Source of the DNA: Microbacterium murale
Lineage (GTDB): Bacteria > Actinomycetota > Actinomycetes > Actinomycetales > Microbacteriaceae
DNA length: 64,000 nucleotides
Direction of reading: 5' to 3'
Assembly (NCBI RefSeq): GCF_030815955.1
Contig: NZ_JAUSXK010000001.1
Location: 496,001 to 560,000, forward strand
Shown here piece after piece: positions 46,310 through 55,537 of the stretch. A program made the translations under genes and the position numbers. The number at the start of each line of letters is the position of its first letter. The first letter of the stretch is position 1. The notes below the pieces were generated by a model that worked only from the letters and a program-made list of their open reading frames with translations, ran no database searches and had not been told where the DNA came from.

Positions 46310-47503
46310 CTACCTGGGGTATATGAGCGCCACCGCTGTGACGGCGATACCCTCGCCCCGGCCGGTGAAACCGAGGCCGTCCGTCGTCGTCGCCGTCACG
46401 GCGACCGGTGCCCCGCCGAGCGCCGACGACAGCGAACGCTCCGCATCCTCGCGGCGAGCGCTGAATCGCGGCCTGTTGCCCTGGAACTGCACCGACACAT
46501 TTCCGATCGTGAAGCCGGCCTCGGCCAGGATCTGGGCGGTTCGCGCGAGGAACACATCGGCATGCGCTCCGGCGTACTCAGGATGCGAGGTGCCGAAGTG
46601 CTCACCGATGTCTCCGAGTCCAGCGGCCCCCAGCAGAGCATCGACCATGGCGTGCGCGACGGCGTCGCCGTCGGAATGCCCGGACAGCGGCGGCTCGCCG
46701 GGCCATTCGAGTCCGGCCAGCCAGAGCACGCCTTCGCCGCCGAACGCGTGCACATCGGTGCCGATGCCGACACGCGGGGCGACGAGCGCGGCCGCGGGAG
46801 GGCCCGTCATATCGAGGATCTGTCGGGCGCGCGCCAGATCCCCTGGCGTGGTGATCTTGAACGCACGCTCAGAGCCGGGGATATGCCGTACAGCATGTCC
46901 CGCCGCGGCGAACAGAGCGGCGTCGTCGGTGTACTCCGCACCCGATTCGCTCGCCGCGTCGTATGCCGCTTGAAGGAGCGCGCGAGGAAATCCCTGCGGA
47001 GTCTGGGCAGCGGCGAGTTCCGAGCGATCGACGGCAGCGACGACGTCACCAGCATCCACTCGCTTGATCGTGTCGATGACCGGCAACGCGGGAATCACAC
47101 CCACGTCGGCCGTCACCGCTCTGGCGACGGCGTCGATCTGCACTGCAGGAGTCAGGGCGCGCGCGGCGTCGTGGACGAGCACGGTGGTGACGTCGCCCCA
47201 CAGCGCCGCAAGCCCTGCTGCAACGGACTGCTGTCTGGTCTCGCCGCCTGTCACGACACGAGCAAGTTCGTGTCGATCTCCCGCTGCGGCGAGCAACTCG
47301 GTCTCCGCATCGCCCTCATGTCCCGCGGGCGCGACGACGATCACCTGCGCAGCCTCGGCAGCGAACACGCCGTCGAGAGCATGCCGAAGCACGGAGTGCT
47401 CATCGATGCCGACGAACGCCTTCGGCGCCGCAGCGCCCAGACGCGTCCCGGAGCCGCCCGCGACGACGATGATCGCCGTCGTGGGCACAGGAATGAGAGT
47501 CAC
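46310..47503 (-). CDS. ispDF: Bifunctional IspDF (MEP isoprenoid pathway)
   Basis: A 397-residue fusion. The N-terminal IspD (about 1-235) has the cytidylyltransferase [15 protein letters not shown] and SVAAGLAAL. The C-terminal IspF (about 242-397) makes the cyclic diphosphate and has metal ligands in [11 protein letters not shown] and [19 protein letters not shown]. IspF residues near the end ([17 protein letters not shown]) are intact. IspD and IspF catalyse non-consecutive steps, with IspE between them encoded elsewhere. IspDF fusions are common in bacteria. Confidence 0.96.
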   Translation of the reverse strand: MTLIPVPTTAIIVVAGGSGTRLGAAAPKAFVGIDEHSVLRHALDGVFAAEAAQVIVVAPAGHEGDAETELLAAAGDRHELARVVTGGETRQQSVAAGLAALWGDVTTVLVHDAARALTPAVQIDAVARAVTADVGVIPALPVIDTIKRVDAGDVVAAVDRSELAAAQTPQGFPRALLQAAYDAASESGAEYTDDAALFAAAGHAVRHIPGSERAFKITTPGDLARARQILDMTGPPAAALVAPRVGIGTDVHAFGGEGVLWLAGLEWPGEPPLSGHSDGDAVAHAMVDALLGAAGLGDIGEHFGTSHPEYAGAHADVFLARTAQILAEAGFTIGNVSVQFQGNRPRFSARREDAERSLSSALGGAPVAVTATTTDGLGFTGRGEGIAVTAVALIYPR

Positions 47504-47538
47504 ACCCTCACACTAGCGAGGCCCGCAGACCCCTGCCA

Positions 47539-48021
47539 TCAGGAAGCGAGGACCTCGTCGAGCAGGGCTCCGGCCTTGTCCTCGTCGCACTTCTCGGCGA
47601 GCGCGAGCTCGGAGATGAGGATCTGACGAGCCTTTGCGAGCATGCGCTTCTCACCAGCGGACAGGCCGCGATCCTGATCGCGGCGCCACAGATCGCGCAC
47701 GACCTCGCTGACCTTGATCACATCACCGGAGGCGAGCTTCTCAAGGTTCGCCTTGTAGCGACGTGACCAGTTCGTGGGCTCCTCGGTGAACGGAGCGCGC
47801 AGCACCTCGAACACGTGATCGAGGCCCTCCTGACCGATGACGTCACGAACGCCGACGAGGTCGACGTTCTCTGCGGGAACCTCGATGATGAGGTCACCCT
47901 GTGTGACGTTCAACTTCAGGTACTTCTTCGTCTCGCCCTTGATGACGCGATCCTTGACCTCGATGATCGTCGCGGCCCCATGGTGCGGATAGACGACCGT
48001 CTCGCCAACTTCAAAAAGCAT
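47539..48021 (-). CDS. carD: CarD-family RNA polymerase-binding regulator
   Basis: A 160-residue CarD. The N-terminal RNA-polymerase interaction domain is [17 protein letters not shown]. The C-terminal helical DNA-binding part contains [17 protein letters not shown], including the tryptophan that wedges the open complex. ATG 48021 (MLFEVGE) follows GAAAGGA. CarD stabilises open promoter complexes, especially rRNA promoters. It sits downstream of the RegX3/SenX3 block and upstream of ispDF. Confidence 0.95.
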   Translation of the reverse strand: MLFEVGETVVYPHHGAATIIEVKDRVIKGETKKYLKLNVTQGDLIIEVPAENVDLVGVRDVIGQEGLDHVFEVLRAPFTEEPTNWSRRYKANLEKLASGDVIKVSEVVRDLWRRDQDRGLSAGEKRMLAKARQILISELALAEKCDEDKAGALLDEVLAS

Positions 48022-48155
48022 AAAATCGTGTCCTTTCGGCAACCTCCAGGATACCACAGGCGACATGCACTAAGGTTTGCCCCGCATGGTCCTCTGGCCA
48101 CCCCTCCTGTACCCATAGAATGGATGCGGATATCCCAAAACTCCCAGGAGGATTC

Positions 48156-48635
48156 GTGAAATCGCGCCTTGTAGCGTCTGCTGCCCTCAGCGCCCTCGTT
48201 CTGCTCGGCGCCACGGGATGCACGTTCATCACCCCGCAGTCGACCGAGATCAAGTTCTCGGCATCCGACGGAGTGAACATCGCCGATTCCGACGGACCTC
48301 TCGAGATCCGCAACGCGATGATCATCGCCACCGAAGACGGATCCACCGGAAACCTCGTCGCCGCGATCGTGAACCCCACCGACAAGGCCGCGACCCTCAC
48401 GGTCGAGATCGATGGTCTTGACCCCCTCACCGTCAGGGTGGGCGCCGGCGACTCGTTGAGCCTCGGCGCGAATGCCGAGCCTCTGCGCATCGACGACCTC
48501 GACACGATGCCGGGCGCGACGATCAAGATCTATTTCCAGTCCGGCGATGCCACTGGCACGGCCGCCGACGTGCCAGTGCTCGACGGCAAACTCTCGTATT
48601 ACGCCGATCTCGTCCCGCAGGAAGACGACGCCTGA
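48156..48635 (+). CDS. Hypothetical lipoprotein
   Basis: A 159-residue exported protein beginning at GTG 48156 after AGGAGGA. A lipobox (LVLLGATGC, Cys22) indicates lipid anchoring. The mature part is a beta-rich domain (STEIKFSASDGVNIADSDGP, NLVAAIVNPTDKAATLTVEI) resembling a DUF461/immunoglobulin-like fold. A homologue next to carD and regX3 is usual in Microbacteriaceae, as I recall. Function unknown. Confidence 0.82.
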   Translation: MKSRLVASAALSALVLLGATGCTFITPQSTEIKFSASDGVNIADSDGPLEIRNAMIIATEDGSTGNLVAAIVNPTDKAATLTVEIDGLDPLTVRVGAGDSLSLGANAEPLRIDDLDTMPGATIKIYFQSGDATGTAADVPVLDGKLSYYADLVPQEDDA

Positions 48636-48653
48636 GCGGCTGAACTCCGCTAC

Positions 48654-48694
48654 GACGAGAGGCCGGCACCCGGAAGGGTGACCGGCCTCTCGTC
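48654..48694. terminator. Bidirectional terminator
   Basis: GACGAGAGGCCGG (48654-48666) and CCGGCCTCTCGTC (48682-48694) form a 13-bp perfect stem between the lipoprotein gene and the convergent regX3, so it can end both transcripts. Confidence 0.85.
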
Positions 48695-48705
48695 ATCAGC
48701 AGGCG

Positions 48706-49389
48706 TCAGCCTTCGAAGCGATACCCGAGTCCGCGGACGGTGACGAGCATGACCGGCTCCCCGGGGTTCTCCTCGATGCGGGAGCGGATGCGCTTGATGT
48801 GCACGTCGAGCGTCTTCGTGTCCCCGAAGTAGTCGCTGCCCCACACCCTGTCGATGAGCTGGCCACGGGTGAGCACTCGTCCCGAGTTGCGCATCAGCAC
48901 CTCGAGCAGTTCGAACTCCTTCAGCGGCATGTTTATCTCGGCGCCGGCAACCGTCACCGTGTGCCGATCGATGTCGAGCGTGACGCGTCCGCCGTCGAGC
49001 ACACGCTCATCGAGGTCGCTGTCGGCCTGCACCACGCGGCGAAGCACGGCGCGCATGCGCGCGAGCAGCTCGCGAGACGAGTACGGCTTGGTGATGTAGT
49101 CATCAGCGCCGAGTTCGAGCCCCACGACGATGTCCACCTCGGAGTCCTTCGCCGTGAGCATGATGATCGGCACAGCCGAGGTCGAGCGGATCTGCCGGCA
49201 CACCTCGGTACCCGGCATCCCCGGCAGCATGAGGTCCAGCAGGACGATGTCCGCGCCGCGTTCCCTGAAAGCCGTCAATGCGCCGGGGCCGTCCTCCGCG
49301 ATCTCCACCTCATAGCCTTCGCGGCGCAACAGGTAGGCAAGCGGATCAGCAAGGTCTGGCTCGTCCTCGACGAGAAGGATGCGGGTCAT
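48706..49389 (-). CDS. regX3: Response regulator RegX3 (phosphate)
   Basis: A 227-residue OmpR/PhoB-type regulator. VEDEPDLADPLAYLL holds the acidic pocket, LLDLMLPGMPGTEV the phosphoacceptor and DYITKPYSSRELL the conserved lysine. The winged-helix part has LLEVLMRNSGRVLTRGQLID and LDVHIKRIRSRIEENPGEP. Its start overlaps the stop of senX3 (ATGA). In actinobacteria SenX3/RegX3 activates phosphate-uptake genes on phosphate limitation, and pstSCAB and phoU lie nearby. Confidence 0.93.
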   Translation of the reverse strand: MTRILLVEDEPDLADPLAYLLRREGYEVEIAEDGPGALTAFRERGADIVLLDLMLPGMPGTEVCRQIRSTSAVPIIMLTAKDSEVDIVVGLELGADDYITKPYSSRELLARMRAVLRRVVQADSDLDERVLDGGRVTLDIDRHTVTVAGAEINMPLKEFELLEVLMRNSGRVLTRGQLIDRVWGSDYFGDTKTLDVHIKRIRSRIEENPGEPVMLVTVRGLGYRFEG

Positions 49390-50606
49390 ACGGTCTCTCC
49401 GTTTCGAGCGCGCGCGGCCGCGGCCTTGGCCGTCTTCCTCGCGCGCTTCTTCTTGTTCTTGCGATCAGTCGTCTCCGGCGCCGGAGCTTCGATGCGAGGC
49501 AGGACGATCGTGAAGGTCGATCCGCGGCTCGGCCTGGACCACACCCGCACCTCACCGCCGTGCCGCTGCGTGGCGTGCTTCACGATCGAGAGTCCGAGGC
49601 CGGTGCCGCCAGTGCGGCGTGAACGCGCCTCGTCCGCTCGGTAGAAGCGCTCGAAGATGCGCTCGCGGTCAGACTCCGAGATGCCGATGCCCTGGTCGGA
49701 CACCGCGACCTCGAGCGTCTCGCCCTCGATCTTCACCCCCACGCCGACGCGCGAGCCGCGCGGCGAGTAGACGATGGCGTTGGCGATGAGATTGCCGACC
49801 GCCTCGATGAGTATCTGTGCGTCACCGCGGACGAACGCGCCTCTGTCGCCACCGCGGATGAGCTCGACGCCGGCGGAATCCGCCTGTACGGCATGCGCTT
49901 CGATGGACGCGGTGACGACCTCGTCCATCGCGACCGGACCGAAGTCGGTGATCCCGTCGGCGGCCTGCAGCCGCGACAAGCTCATGATGCGTCCGGTGAG
50001 CTGCCCGAGCCTGGCCGCCTCCGCAGAGATGCGCGCGGCGAAGATCCGCACCTGCGCCGGATCGTCCGCGGCGGATTCGATGGCCTCTGCGAGCAGGCTC
50101 ACCGCCCCCACCGGGGTCTTCAACTCATGGCTGGTGTTGGCGACGAAGTCGCGGCGCACCTGGTCCAGACGCTCCTGCTCCGTGACGTCGCGGACGATGA
50201 GCAGAGTGAGCCGCGCGCCCAGCGCGCTCGCGCGCGCCGACACCAGACGCGGATCGAGGCTGACGCCGGGGCGCGTGATGCGCATCGTCTCGGTGGTGGA
50301 CGCACCGCTCGAGCGGACCGCGCGTACCAGCTCGCGCAGCTCAGGGACGTCGAGCGTCGCACCGACCTCGATGCCGAAGCGCGCCGCGGCATGGGAGATC
50401 GCGAGCACCAGACCGGACGGATCGACCACGCATGCGGCGTCGTCCATGCTGTCGAGCACGTCGACTGCTCCTTGCGGAACCACTGCTGATGATTCCTCCG
50501 CCACCTTGGCGCGAGCACGATACGCCCAGAACACGAGCATCGCCAGGCCGATGCCGATCGCCAGCCCGATGGCGAGGGCGAGCAGCGCGATCTGCGGCGA
50601 GGTCAT
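49386..50606 (-). CDS. senX3: Sensor kinase SenX3
   Basis: A 406-residue membrane kinase. A short N-terminal region and transmembrane segments (about 5-28) precede a PAS-like domain (DSMDDAACVVDPSGLVLAIS). HisKA follows (NTSHELKTPVGAVSLLAEAI), then HATPase (GNLIANAIVYSPRGS, GTGLGLSIVKHATQRHGG). It ends with a Lys/Arg-rich tail. The start is not certain: ATG 50606 gives MTSPQIALLALAIGLAI, while a longer frame extends upstream. PhoU is divergent and would modulate this kinase. Confidence 0.92.
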   Translation of the reverse strand: MTSPQIALLALAIGLAIGIGLAMLVFWAYRARAKVAEESSAVVPQGAVDVLDSMDDAACVVDPSGLVLAISHAAARFGIEVGATLDVPELRELVRAVRSSGASTTETMRITRPGVSLDPRLVSARASALGARLTLLIVRDVTEQERLDQVRRDFVANTSHELKTPVGAVSLLAEAIESAADDPAQVRIFAARISAEAARLGQLTGRIMSLSRLQAADGITDFGPVAMDEVVTASIEAHAVQADSAGVELIRGGDRGAFVRGDAQILIEAVGNLIANAIVYSPRGSRVGVGVKIEGETLEVAVSDQGIGISESDRERIFERFYRADEARSRRTGGTGLGLSIVKHATQRHGGEVRVWSRPSRGSTFTIVLPRIEAPAPETTDRKNKKKRARKTAKAAAARARNGETV

Positions 50607-50696
50607 GTGACCAGCGTAGAGTGCGTTCACCTCGCGTCCGGCGAGTTTCCGCACCATCTCGGACCCTGGCGAACTAGTATTCACGTGCTGGGCACC

Positions 50697-50717
50697 GTTC
50701 GTTAACCTTCGACGAAC
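50697..50717. promoter_or_regulatory. Inverted repeat in phoU/senX3 promoter region
   Basis: GTTCGT, nine bases, ACGAAC spans the divergent promoter region of senX3 and phoU and contains GTTAACC. The same heptamer lies in the PHO-box-like array before pstS (59544-59550). It is a candidate RegX3/PhoP-type binding site for autoregulation. Confidence 0.45.
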
Positions 50718-50803
50718 ACAATCACCTAGGGCGTGCGCACACTGCAGCGCCCGCCACCAGCCGGCCAGACCGCCCGAGCTCCGAACGAAAGGTTGCGCCG
50801 CTC

Positions 50804-51511
50804 ATGCGCGAACTCTTCCACCAGTCCCTCGAGGATGTGCAGTCCCGTCTCGTGGAGATCGCCGACCTCGTCACGGTCTCCATCGACAAGGCCACCCGCG
50901 CCTTCGCCACCGGCGACGTCGCGCTCGCGGAGGAGGTCATCGCCGACGACGCGAAGATCGATGAGCTCGCGGTGAAGCTCGACGAGCAGGCGATCGAGAT
51001 CCTCGCCCGCCAGCAGCCGGTCGCCCGCGACCTGCGCATCGTCGTTTTCGCACTCCGCGTGAGCGCCTCCTTGGAGCGCATGGGCGACATGTCGGAGCAC
51101 ATCGCCCAGCTCGCGCGTCTGCGCTTCCCGGAGCGCGCCATCCCGAAAGGGCTGAAGAGCACGTTCACTCAGATGGGTGAACTCGACGTCGAGATCGCAC
51201 GAACGCTCAGCGAGCTGCTGCGTACACAGGACCTGCGCTTCGCCGACACGATCCGCAACTCGGACGATGACGTGGACGAGCTCCACGCCAAGGTCTTCGA
51301 GAAGGTGCTCAGCGACAACTGGAAGGGCGAAGCGGGCGCCACGGTCGATGCCACGCTCGCCAGCCGTTACCACGAGCGCTTCGCCGATCACGCCGTCGCC
51401 ATCGCCAAGAAGGTCGTCTACCTCGCCACCGGCGACTGGGCCGTGGATGAGGAAGACATCGCACTTGCCGCAGCGGAGGCCCAGGAGGCCGAAGGCCAGG
51501 GCCTGGCCTGA
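50804..51511 (+). CDS. phoU: Phosphate system regulator PhoU
   Basis: A 235-residue PhoU made of two three-helix bundles of related sequence (RELFHQSLEDVQSRLVEIAD and GLKSTFTQMGELDVEIARTL). Acidic metal-contact patches (ERMGDMSEHIA and ERFADHAVAIAK) are preserved. It acts between the Pst transporter and SenX3 to keep the phosphate response off when phosphate is plentiful. Here it is separated from pstB by about 11 kb and is divergent from senX3-regX3. Confidence 0.95.
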   Translation: MRELFHQSLEDVQSRLVEIADLVTVSIDKATRAFATGDVALAEEVIADDAKIDELAVKLDEQAIEILARQQPVARDLRIVVFALRVSASLERMGDMSEHIAQLARLRFPERAIPKGLKSTFTQMGELDVEIARTLSELLRTQDLRFADTIRNSDDDVDELHAKVFEKVLSDNWKGEAGATVDATLASRYHERFADHAVAIAKKVVYLATGDWAVDEEDIALAAAEAQEAEGQGLA

Positions 51512-51519
51512 TCCACCTC

Positions 51520-51601
51520 GCCGAGACCCCCACTTCACGCCGAGACCCCAGGCTGCAGACGTTTGCAGCCTGGGGTCTCGGCAATAGAACGGGGTCTCGG
51601 C
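51520..51601. repeat. Nested palindrome with GCCGAGACCCC repeats
   Basis: Four copies of GCCGAGACCCC, two direct (51520, 51539) and two inverted (51572, 51591), form a symmetric array. At its centre is a 19-bp perfect stem (51539-51557 with 51564-51582) around a 6-nt loop. It lies between convergent phoU and gpmA and could end both transcripts. The extra outer copies exceed what a simple terminator needs, suggesting a repeat family. Confidence 0.9.
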
Positions 51602-51605
51602 AGGG

Positions 51606-52355
51606 TTACTTCTTTCCCTGCGAGGCTACGGCGGCGGCGCCTGCGGCTGCGGCCTCGGGATCGAGGTAGCGACCGGGGCCGGTGGGCGCATTGTTCTCGT
51701 CCAGCTCGTACACCAGCGGAATGCCGGTGGGAATGTTCAGTTCGGCGATGGCGTCGTCGCTGATGCCGTCGAGGTGCTTGACCATTCCGCGCAAAGAGTT
51801 GCCGTGCGCGGCGACGAGGACCGTCTTGCCCGCTTCCAGGTCCGGTACGATCGCGCTCTCCCAGTACGGCAGCATCCGGTCGATGACGATCTTGAGCGAC
51901 TCGGTGCGAGGAACTTCTCCATCGATGCCGGCGTAACGAGGATCGTTCACCTGGCTGAATTCGCTCGCGTCATCGAGCAGCGGCGGCGGCACATCGAACG
52001 AACGGCGCCACAGCTGGAACTGCTCGGGGCCGAACTCCTCCAGCGTCTGCGCCTTGTCCTTGCCCTGCAGCGCGCCGTAGTGGCGCTCGTTGAGACGCCA
52101 GGAGCGGGTCACCGGGATCCAGAGACGATCGGCAGCGTCCAGCGCGATGTCGGCCGTCTGAATGGCGCGGCTGAGCAGTGAGGTGTGGAGCACGTCGGGA
52201 AGCAGACCGGACTCGGCGAGCAACTCGCCGCCACGACGTGCCTCGTTCTTGCCCTGCTCGGTGAGGCGGACATCCACCCAGCCTGTGAAGAGATTCAGTT
52301 CGTTCCACTCGCTCTGGCCGTGGCGGAGCAGGATGAGGGTGCGCGTCGCAGTCAT
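51606..52355 (-). CDS. gpmA: 2,3-bisphosphoglycerate-dependent phosphoglycerate mutase
   Basis: A 249-residue glycolytic enzyme of the dPGM type. The phosphohistidine motif is [33 protein letters not shown], the second catalytic His in [14 protein letters not shown], and the Arg pair in [13 protein letters not shown] are all present. Full length. Its start lies 34 bp upstream of the divergent methyltransferase gene. Confidence 0.95.
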   Translation of the reverse strand: MTATRTLILLRHGQSEWNELNLFTGWVDVRLTEQGKNEARRGGELLAESGLLPDVLHTSLLSRAIQTADIALDAADRLWIPVTRSWRLNERHYGALQGKDKAQTLEEFGPEQFQLWRRSFDVPPPLLDDASEFSQVNDPRYAGIDGEVPRTESLKIVIDRMLPYWESAIVPDLEAGKTVLVAAHGNSLRGMVKHLDGISDDAIAELNIPTGIPLVYELDENNAPTGPGRYLDPEAAAAGAAAVASQGKK

Positions 52356-52389
52356 GCCTCCAGTCTATGAGGTCTGGGACAATGGATGC

Positions 52390-53217
52390 ATGGCGCCATC
52401 TCCCCTCGGTCACCCCACCAGGGGCACCACGGGGACGAACCGTCTGCGCCGCATCGACCGGTGGATCGCAGCGAGCAGCGCACTGCGGGCAGCCGCCGAT
52501 CCTCTGGTCATCGATCTCGGTTACGGAGCGAGCGGTGTGACGGCTTTCGAGCTGGCGGCGCGGCTCAAGAGGGTGCGTCCGGATGCCGAGGTGATCGGCT
52601 TCGAACTCGACCCGGAGCGTGTCGCCACCGCCGGTGCTCAACTCGAAGAGGTGCGCGCCGGGCGCACCCCCTTCTCCCCCGATCTGCCGGTCTCCTTCGC
52701 CCGCGGTGGATTCGAGGTGCCACTGAACGGAGCGCGCAGGCCCGCCGTGATCAGAGCGATGAACGTGCTGCGCCAGTACGACGAGGACGAAGTGCCCGCC
52801 GCCTGGGCATCCATGGCCGCACGACTCGCACCCGACGGTCTGCTCGTCGAGGGCACCTGCGACGAGATCGGCCGCATTGCGAGCTGGATCGACGTATCAG
52901 CATCCGGACGCCCGCTGCAGTTCACGATCTCGCTGCGGCTGGCCGAGCTCGAACGCCCCGGCATCGTCGCCGAGCGGCTGCCCAAGGCCCTGATCCATCG
53001 CAATGTGCCCGGCGAGCGCATCCACGATCTGCTCGTCGACCTCGACCGCGAGTGGGAGCGGGCGGCGCCGCTGTCGACGTTCGGCGCCACGCAGCGATTC
53101 CTCGCGGCCGTCGCACGCCTCAAAGAGCACGGCTGGCCGGTTCTCGGCGGCCGGCGGCGCTGGAGGCTCGGCGAGCTCACTGTGCCGTGGGATGCTGTCG
53201 CACCGGTTCAGGCGTAG
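52390..53217 (+). CDS. SAM-dependent methyltransferase-like protein
   Basis: A 275-residue Rossmann protein with a methyltransferase-like motif I (VIDLGYGASGVTAFELA), an acidic second motif (VIGFELDPERVATAG) and a later LLVEGTCDEIGRIASW. No substrate is recognised. ATG 52390 is preferred because nothing upstream resembles the family. It overlaps the end of the convergent YgfZ-like gene by 10 bp. Confidence 0.8.
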   Translation: MAPSPLGHPTRGTTGTNRLRRIDRWIAASSALRAAADPLVIDLGYGASGVTAFELAARLKRVRPDAEVIGFELDPERVATAGAQLEEVRAGRTPFSPDLPVSFARGGFEVPLNGARRPAVIRAMNVLRQYDEDEVPAAWASMAARLAPDGLLVEGTCDEIGRIASWIDVSASGRPLQFTISLRLAELERPGIVAERLPKALIHRNVPGERIHDLLVDLDREWERAAPLSTFGATQRFLAAVARLKEHGWPVLGGRRRWRLGELTVPWDAVAPVQA

Positions 53218-54332
53218 CGCGGGTCCTGACCAGTAGGACGTCGGGAGAGCCGCGTCAGTCGCGGCACGTCGGCTGTCGCACCGGCATCCGCTGGGACGAT
53301 AACCTGCTGCGCCGCCGCGACGTCGACACCGCCGGCCTTGACGATCAGATCGCCGATCGGCGCACGGCGCGAGAGTATCGCGAGCGCGATCGGGCCGTCC
53401 TCGTGGTGTCGAGCCACCGAGGTTATGTGCCCGACCTCGTCGTCACCGGCGAACACCGCATCTCCCGGCGACGGAAGCACGTCATCGCTGCCGTCGAGGT
53501 GCAGCGCTGCGAGCCGGCGCGGCGGATGGCCCAGATTGTGCACCTTCGCCACGGTCTCCTGGCCGCGATAGCATCCCTTGCTCAGATGCACGGCACTGCG
53601 GATCCAGTCGGATTCGTGCGGCAGAGAGCGCTCATCGACCTCTCCCGCCCAACGGGGCCGCCAGGCCGCGATGCGCAGCGCCTCGGTCGCGAGAAGGCCG
53701 GCGGCTTCCAAGCCTGCGCCTTCGATGAGGCCGACGACCGATGTCACTGCGTCAGCATCGACGATCGCCACCCGCCAGGCGTACTCGGCTGACGGATGCC
53801 GCTCGACGTTCGCGTACTGGTGTCCTCCCAGCTGCACCGTCTCCCAGGGGTCGGCCCATACGAGTGGAGTCCCGTTCGGCGACAGGGCGAGCCCGCGTAC
53901 CGTCGTCTCAGCGTCTCCTCCGGAGAAGAACCCGACCAGATCGAGTTCGGGGCGCACCGTGACGGTCGCGCGGGAGCGGAACACCATGCGCTGCAACCAG
54001 GCGGCGAGCGAATCGGCATCCGCGGCATCCGCGATCAACCAGACCGAGGAGCCGTCCTCGAAGACGCCGGCGGCGTGCTCGACACGGCCCTGCGGGTCAA
54101 GGATCAGCAATTCGGTGCTGTCACCTGCGGCGAGACGGGCCACCGACTGCGACGTGATCGAGTCCAGCCAGCTCAGACGGTCTTCTCCGGCTACCTCGAT
54201 GACTGCGCGGTCGCCGAGCGGAGCCACCGCGGAGCCGGCGATGAGGCGCCGCTGCTCGCGGATCGGATCTCCGAGATGAAGGACGGCGTCGCCTTCGGAG
54301 ACTGCACCCGGCAGAGCGGAGAATGCACTCAT
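53208..54332 (-). CDS. YgfZ/GcvT-like folate-binding protein
   Basis: A 374-residue YgfZ-type protein, a tetrahydrofolate-dependent helper in iron-sulfur cluster handling. Its diagnostic motif KGCYRGQETVAKVHNLGHPP is present. The N-terminal domain (AVIEVAGEDRLSWLDSITSQ) is GcvT-like. ATG 54332 (MSAFSALPG) is preferred; a longer frame enters the upstream gene. It lies directly after the FABP-like gene on the same strand, with the stop and start 2 bp apart. Confidence 0.9.
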   Translation of the reverse strand: MSAFSALPGAVSEGDAVLHLGDPIREQRRLIAGSAVAPLGDRAVIEVAGEDRLSWLDSITSQSVARLAAGDSTELLILDPQGRVEHAAGVFEDGSSVWLIADAADADSLAAWLQRMVFRSRATVTVRPELDLVGFFSGGDAETTVRGLALSPNGTPLVWADPWETVQLGGHQYANVERHPSAEYAWRVAIVDADAVTSVVGLIEGAGLEAAGLLATEALRIAAWRPRWAGEVDERSLPHESDWIRSAVHLSKGCYRGQETVAKVHNLGHPPRRLAALHLDGSDDVLPSPGDAVFAGDDEVGHITSVARHHEDGPIALAILSRRAPIGDLIVKAGGVDVAAAQQVIVPADAGATADVPRLTRLSRRPTGQDPRYA

Positions 54333-54334
54333 CG

Positions 54335-54937
54335 TCAGACCTTTGCCAGACGGGCCGACGCGTGCGAGGCGAGTTCGGCGCCGAGCGCCGCGATATCCCA
54401 CGCCCAGAGCAGATGACCGTCCACGAGACCGTACATGCGGCTCGCCGCCCCGTACTCCTTGCCACCGGCACCGCGCACGATCGCATCCGTCGCGATGTCG
54501 ATGCGGGGTCCGTTGATCTCTCCCAGATACAGCTCGAGCGTGCCGTCCGAGTGCGCAAGGGAGACCTCGAGCGGGAAGCCTCCGGACGCGGCCCGCAGCT
54601 GCTCGACGTCGTCCACCGTGCGCGCAGGTCCGCTCTCGACGGGTGGAAGCAACGCCGGACCAGCGTCGGAACCCGTGGCCGGTCGGGAGAGGCGCCAGAA
54701 TCCGGTCTCGGCGACCAGCGCGACGGAGGGCTCGCCCTCGGCGCCGGGGATCCAGCCGGTGGCCGAGTAGTTCAGGTAGCCGGCACCGTCATGGCTGAAG
54801 CTCACGCGATGGGAGAACTCGCCCTGGAAGCGGTGGTCATCGGCGGTGTACTCGATCACACCCGTGCCTTCCCATACGCCGATGAGCCAGCTCAGCGGCG
54901 CGAGATCGGCCGGAAGATCAGTGGGGAGCTCGAGCAT
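54335..54937 (-). CDS. Nitrobindin-like heme-binding beta-barrel protein
   Basis: A 200-residue FABP-like/DUF1794 protein. Its N-terminal GxWxGxG motif (LIGVWEGTGVIEY) is typical, with the beta-barrel pattern following. The domain's heme-ligating histidine is usually near the C-terminus; LVDGHLLWAWDIAAL contains a histidine in that region. Homologues bind heme and react with peroxynitrite or nitric oxide. It is almost always next to a YgfZ-like gene in actinobacteria. Confidence 0.88.
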   Translation of the reverse strand: MLELPTDLPADLAPLSWLIGVWEGTGVIEYTADDHRFQGEFSHRVSFSHDGAGYLNYSATGWIPGAEGEPSVALVAETGFWRLSRPATGSDAGPALLPPVESGPARTVDDVEQLRAASGGFPLEVSLAHSDGTLELYLGEINGPRIDIATDAIVRGAGGKEYGAASRMYGLVDGHLLWAWDIAALGAELASHASARLAKV

Positions 54938-54948
54938 CGATACTCGGA

Positions 54949-55062
54949 TCAGCGCTGACCGCGGAACAGGTTCCAGAGAACGGTCCCGGCAACGAAGGCG
55001 ATCGCGAGACTCGCAAGGCCCAGCAGACCGATGAAGAAGAGTTCGAGTGCGACGAGATCCAT
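54949..55062 (-). CDS. 37-aa membrane microprotein
   Basis: A short ORF from ATG 55062: MDLVALELFFIGLLGLASLA, then a hydrophobic stretch (IAFVAGTVLWNLFRGQ) and a basic C-terminus. It is a single transmembrane helix with an acidic N-terminal edge. It sits 11 bp upstream of the FABP-like gene, so it is probably in the same transcript. No recognised family. Confidence 0.6.
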   Translation of the reverse strand: MDLVALELFFIGLLGLASLAIAFVAGTVLWNLFRGQR

Positions 55063-55107
55063 GACTCCCACTCTACCCCTGGGGTCGATGCACGCGGCGA
55101 GCGGGCG

Positions 55108-55398
55108 TCACGCGGGGACCAGGGCCGCCAGCGCGAAGCCGGCCGACACCACCCCGAGAAGCAGCAGTGCGCCGGTCACGCTCGCGGCGGTGCGGAAGAT
55201 GAAGCCCTTCGTCTGCCCGTACCAGAGCTGCAGAGCAAAGGAGAGCAGCACCGCACCGCCGAAGCCGACGATCAGCCACTGCACGCGCCATTCCATCGGC
55301 ACGAAGATGCCGATGACGATCGCGGCGATCAGCGCCGCACCCCACACGATGACGACACTCCCGAGGGGACTGCGTGGCGCGAGAGCAGGTTCGGACAT
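55108..55398 (-). CDS. Small three-helix membrane protein
   Basis: A 96-residue protein with hydrophobic segments at about 15-34, 40-60 and 73-94. ATG 55398 follows TGGAGGC closely; the longer open frame is rejected because its N-terminus is Arg/Asp-rich. It may be related to DUF4233-type membrane proteins but I cannot confirm that. Likely in one unit with the 37-aa ORF and the FABP-like gene. Confidence 0.75.
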   Translation of the reverse strand: MSEPALAPRSPLGSVVIVWGAALIAAIVIGIFVPMEWRVQWLIVGFGGAVLLSFALQLWYGQTKGFIFRTAASVTGALLLLGVVSAGFALAALVPA

Positions 55399-55537
55399 GC
55401 CTCCATTGTTACCCATTCGACGGCGGATCCGCCGCTGCGCGTCATGACCATCTGCGTCGCTGGGTACTATAGGGCGCACGGCGTCGTACCCGATCGCCGT
55501 TCAGGGCGACGGTTTCCGCAGCCCGGAAGGAAAACGC

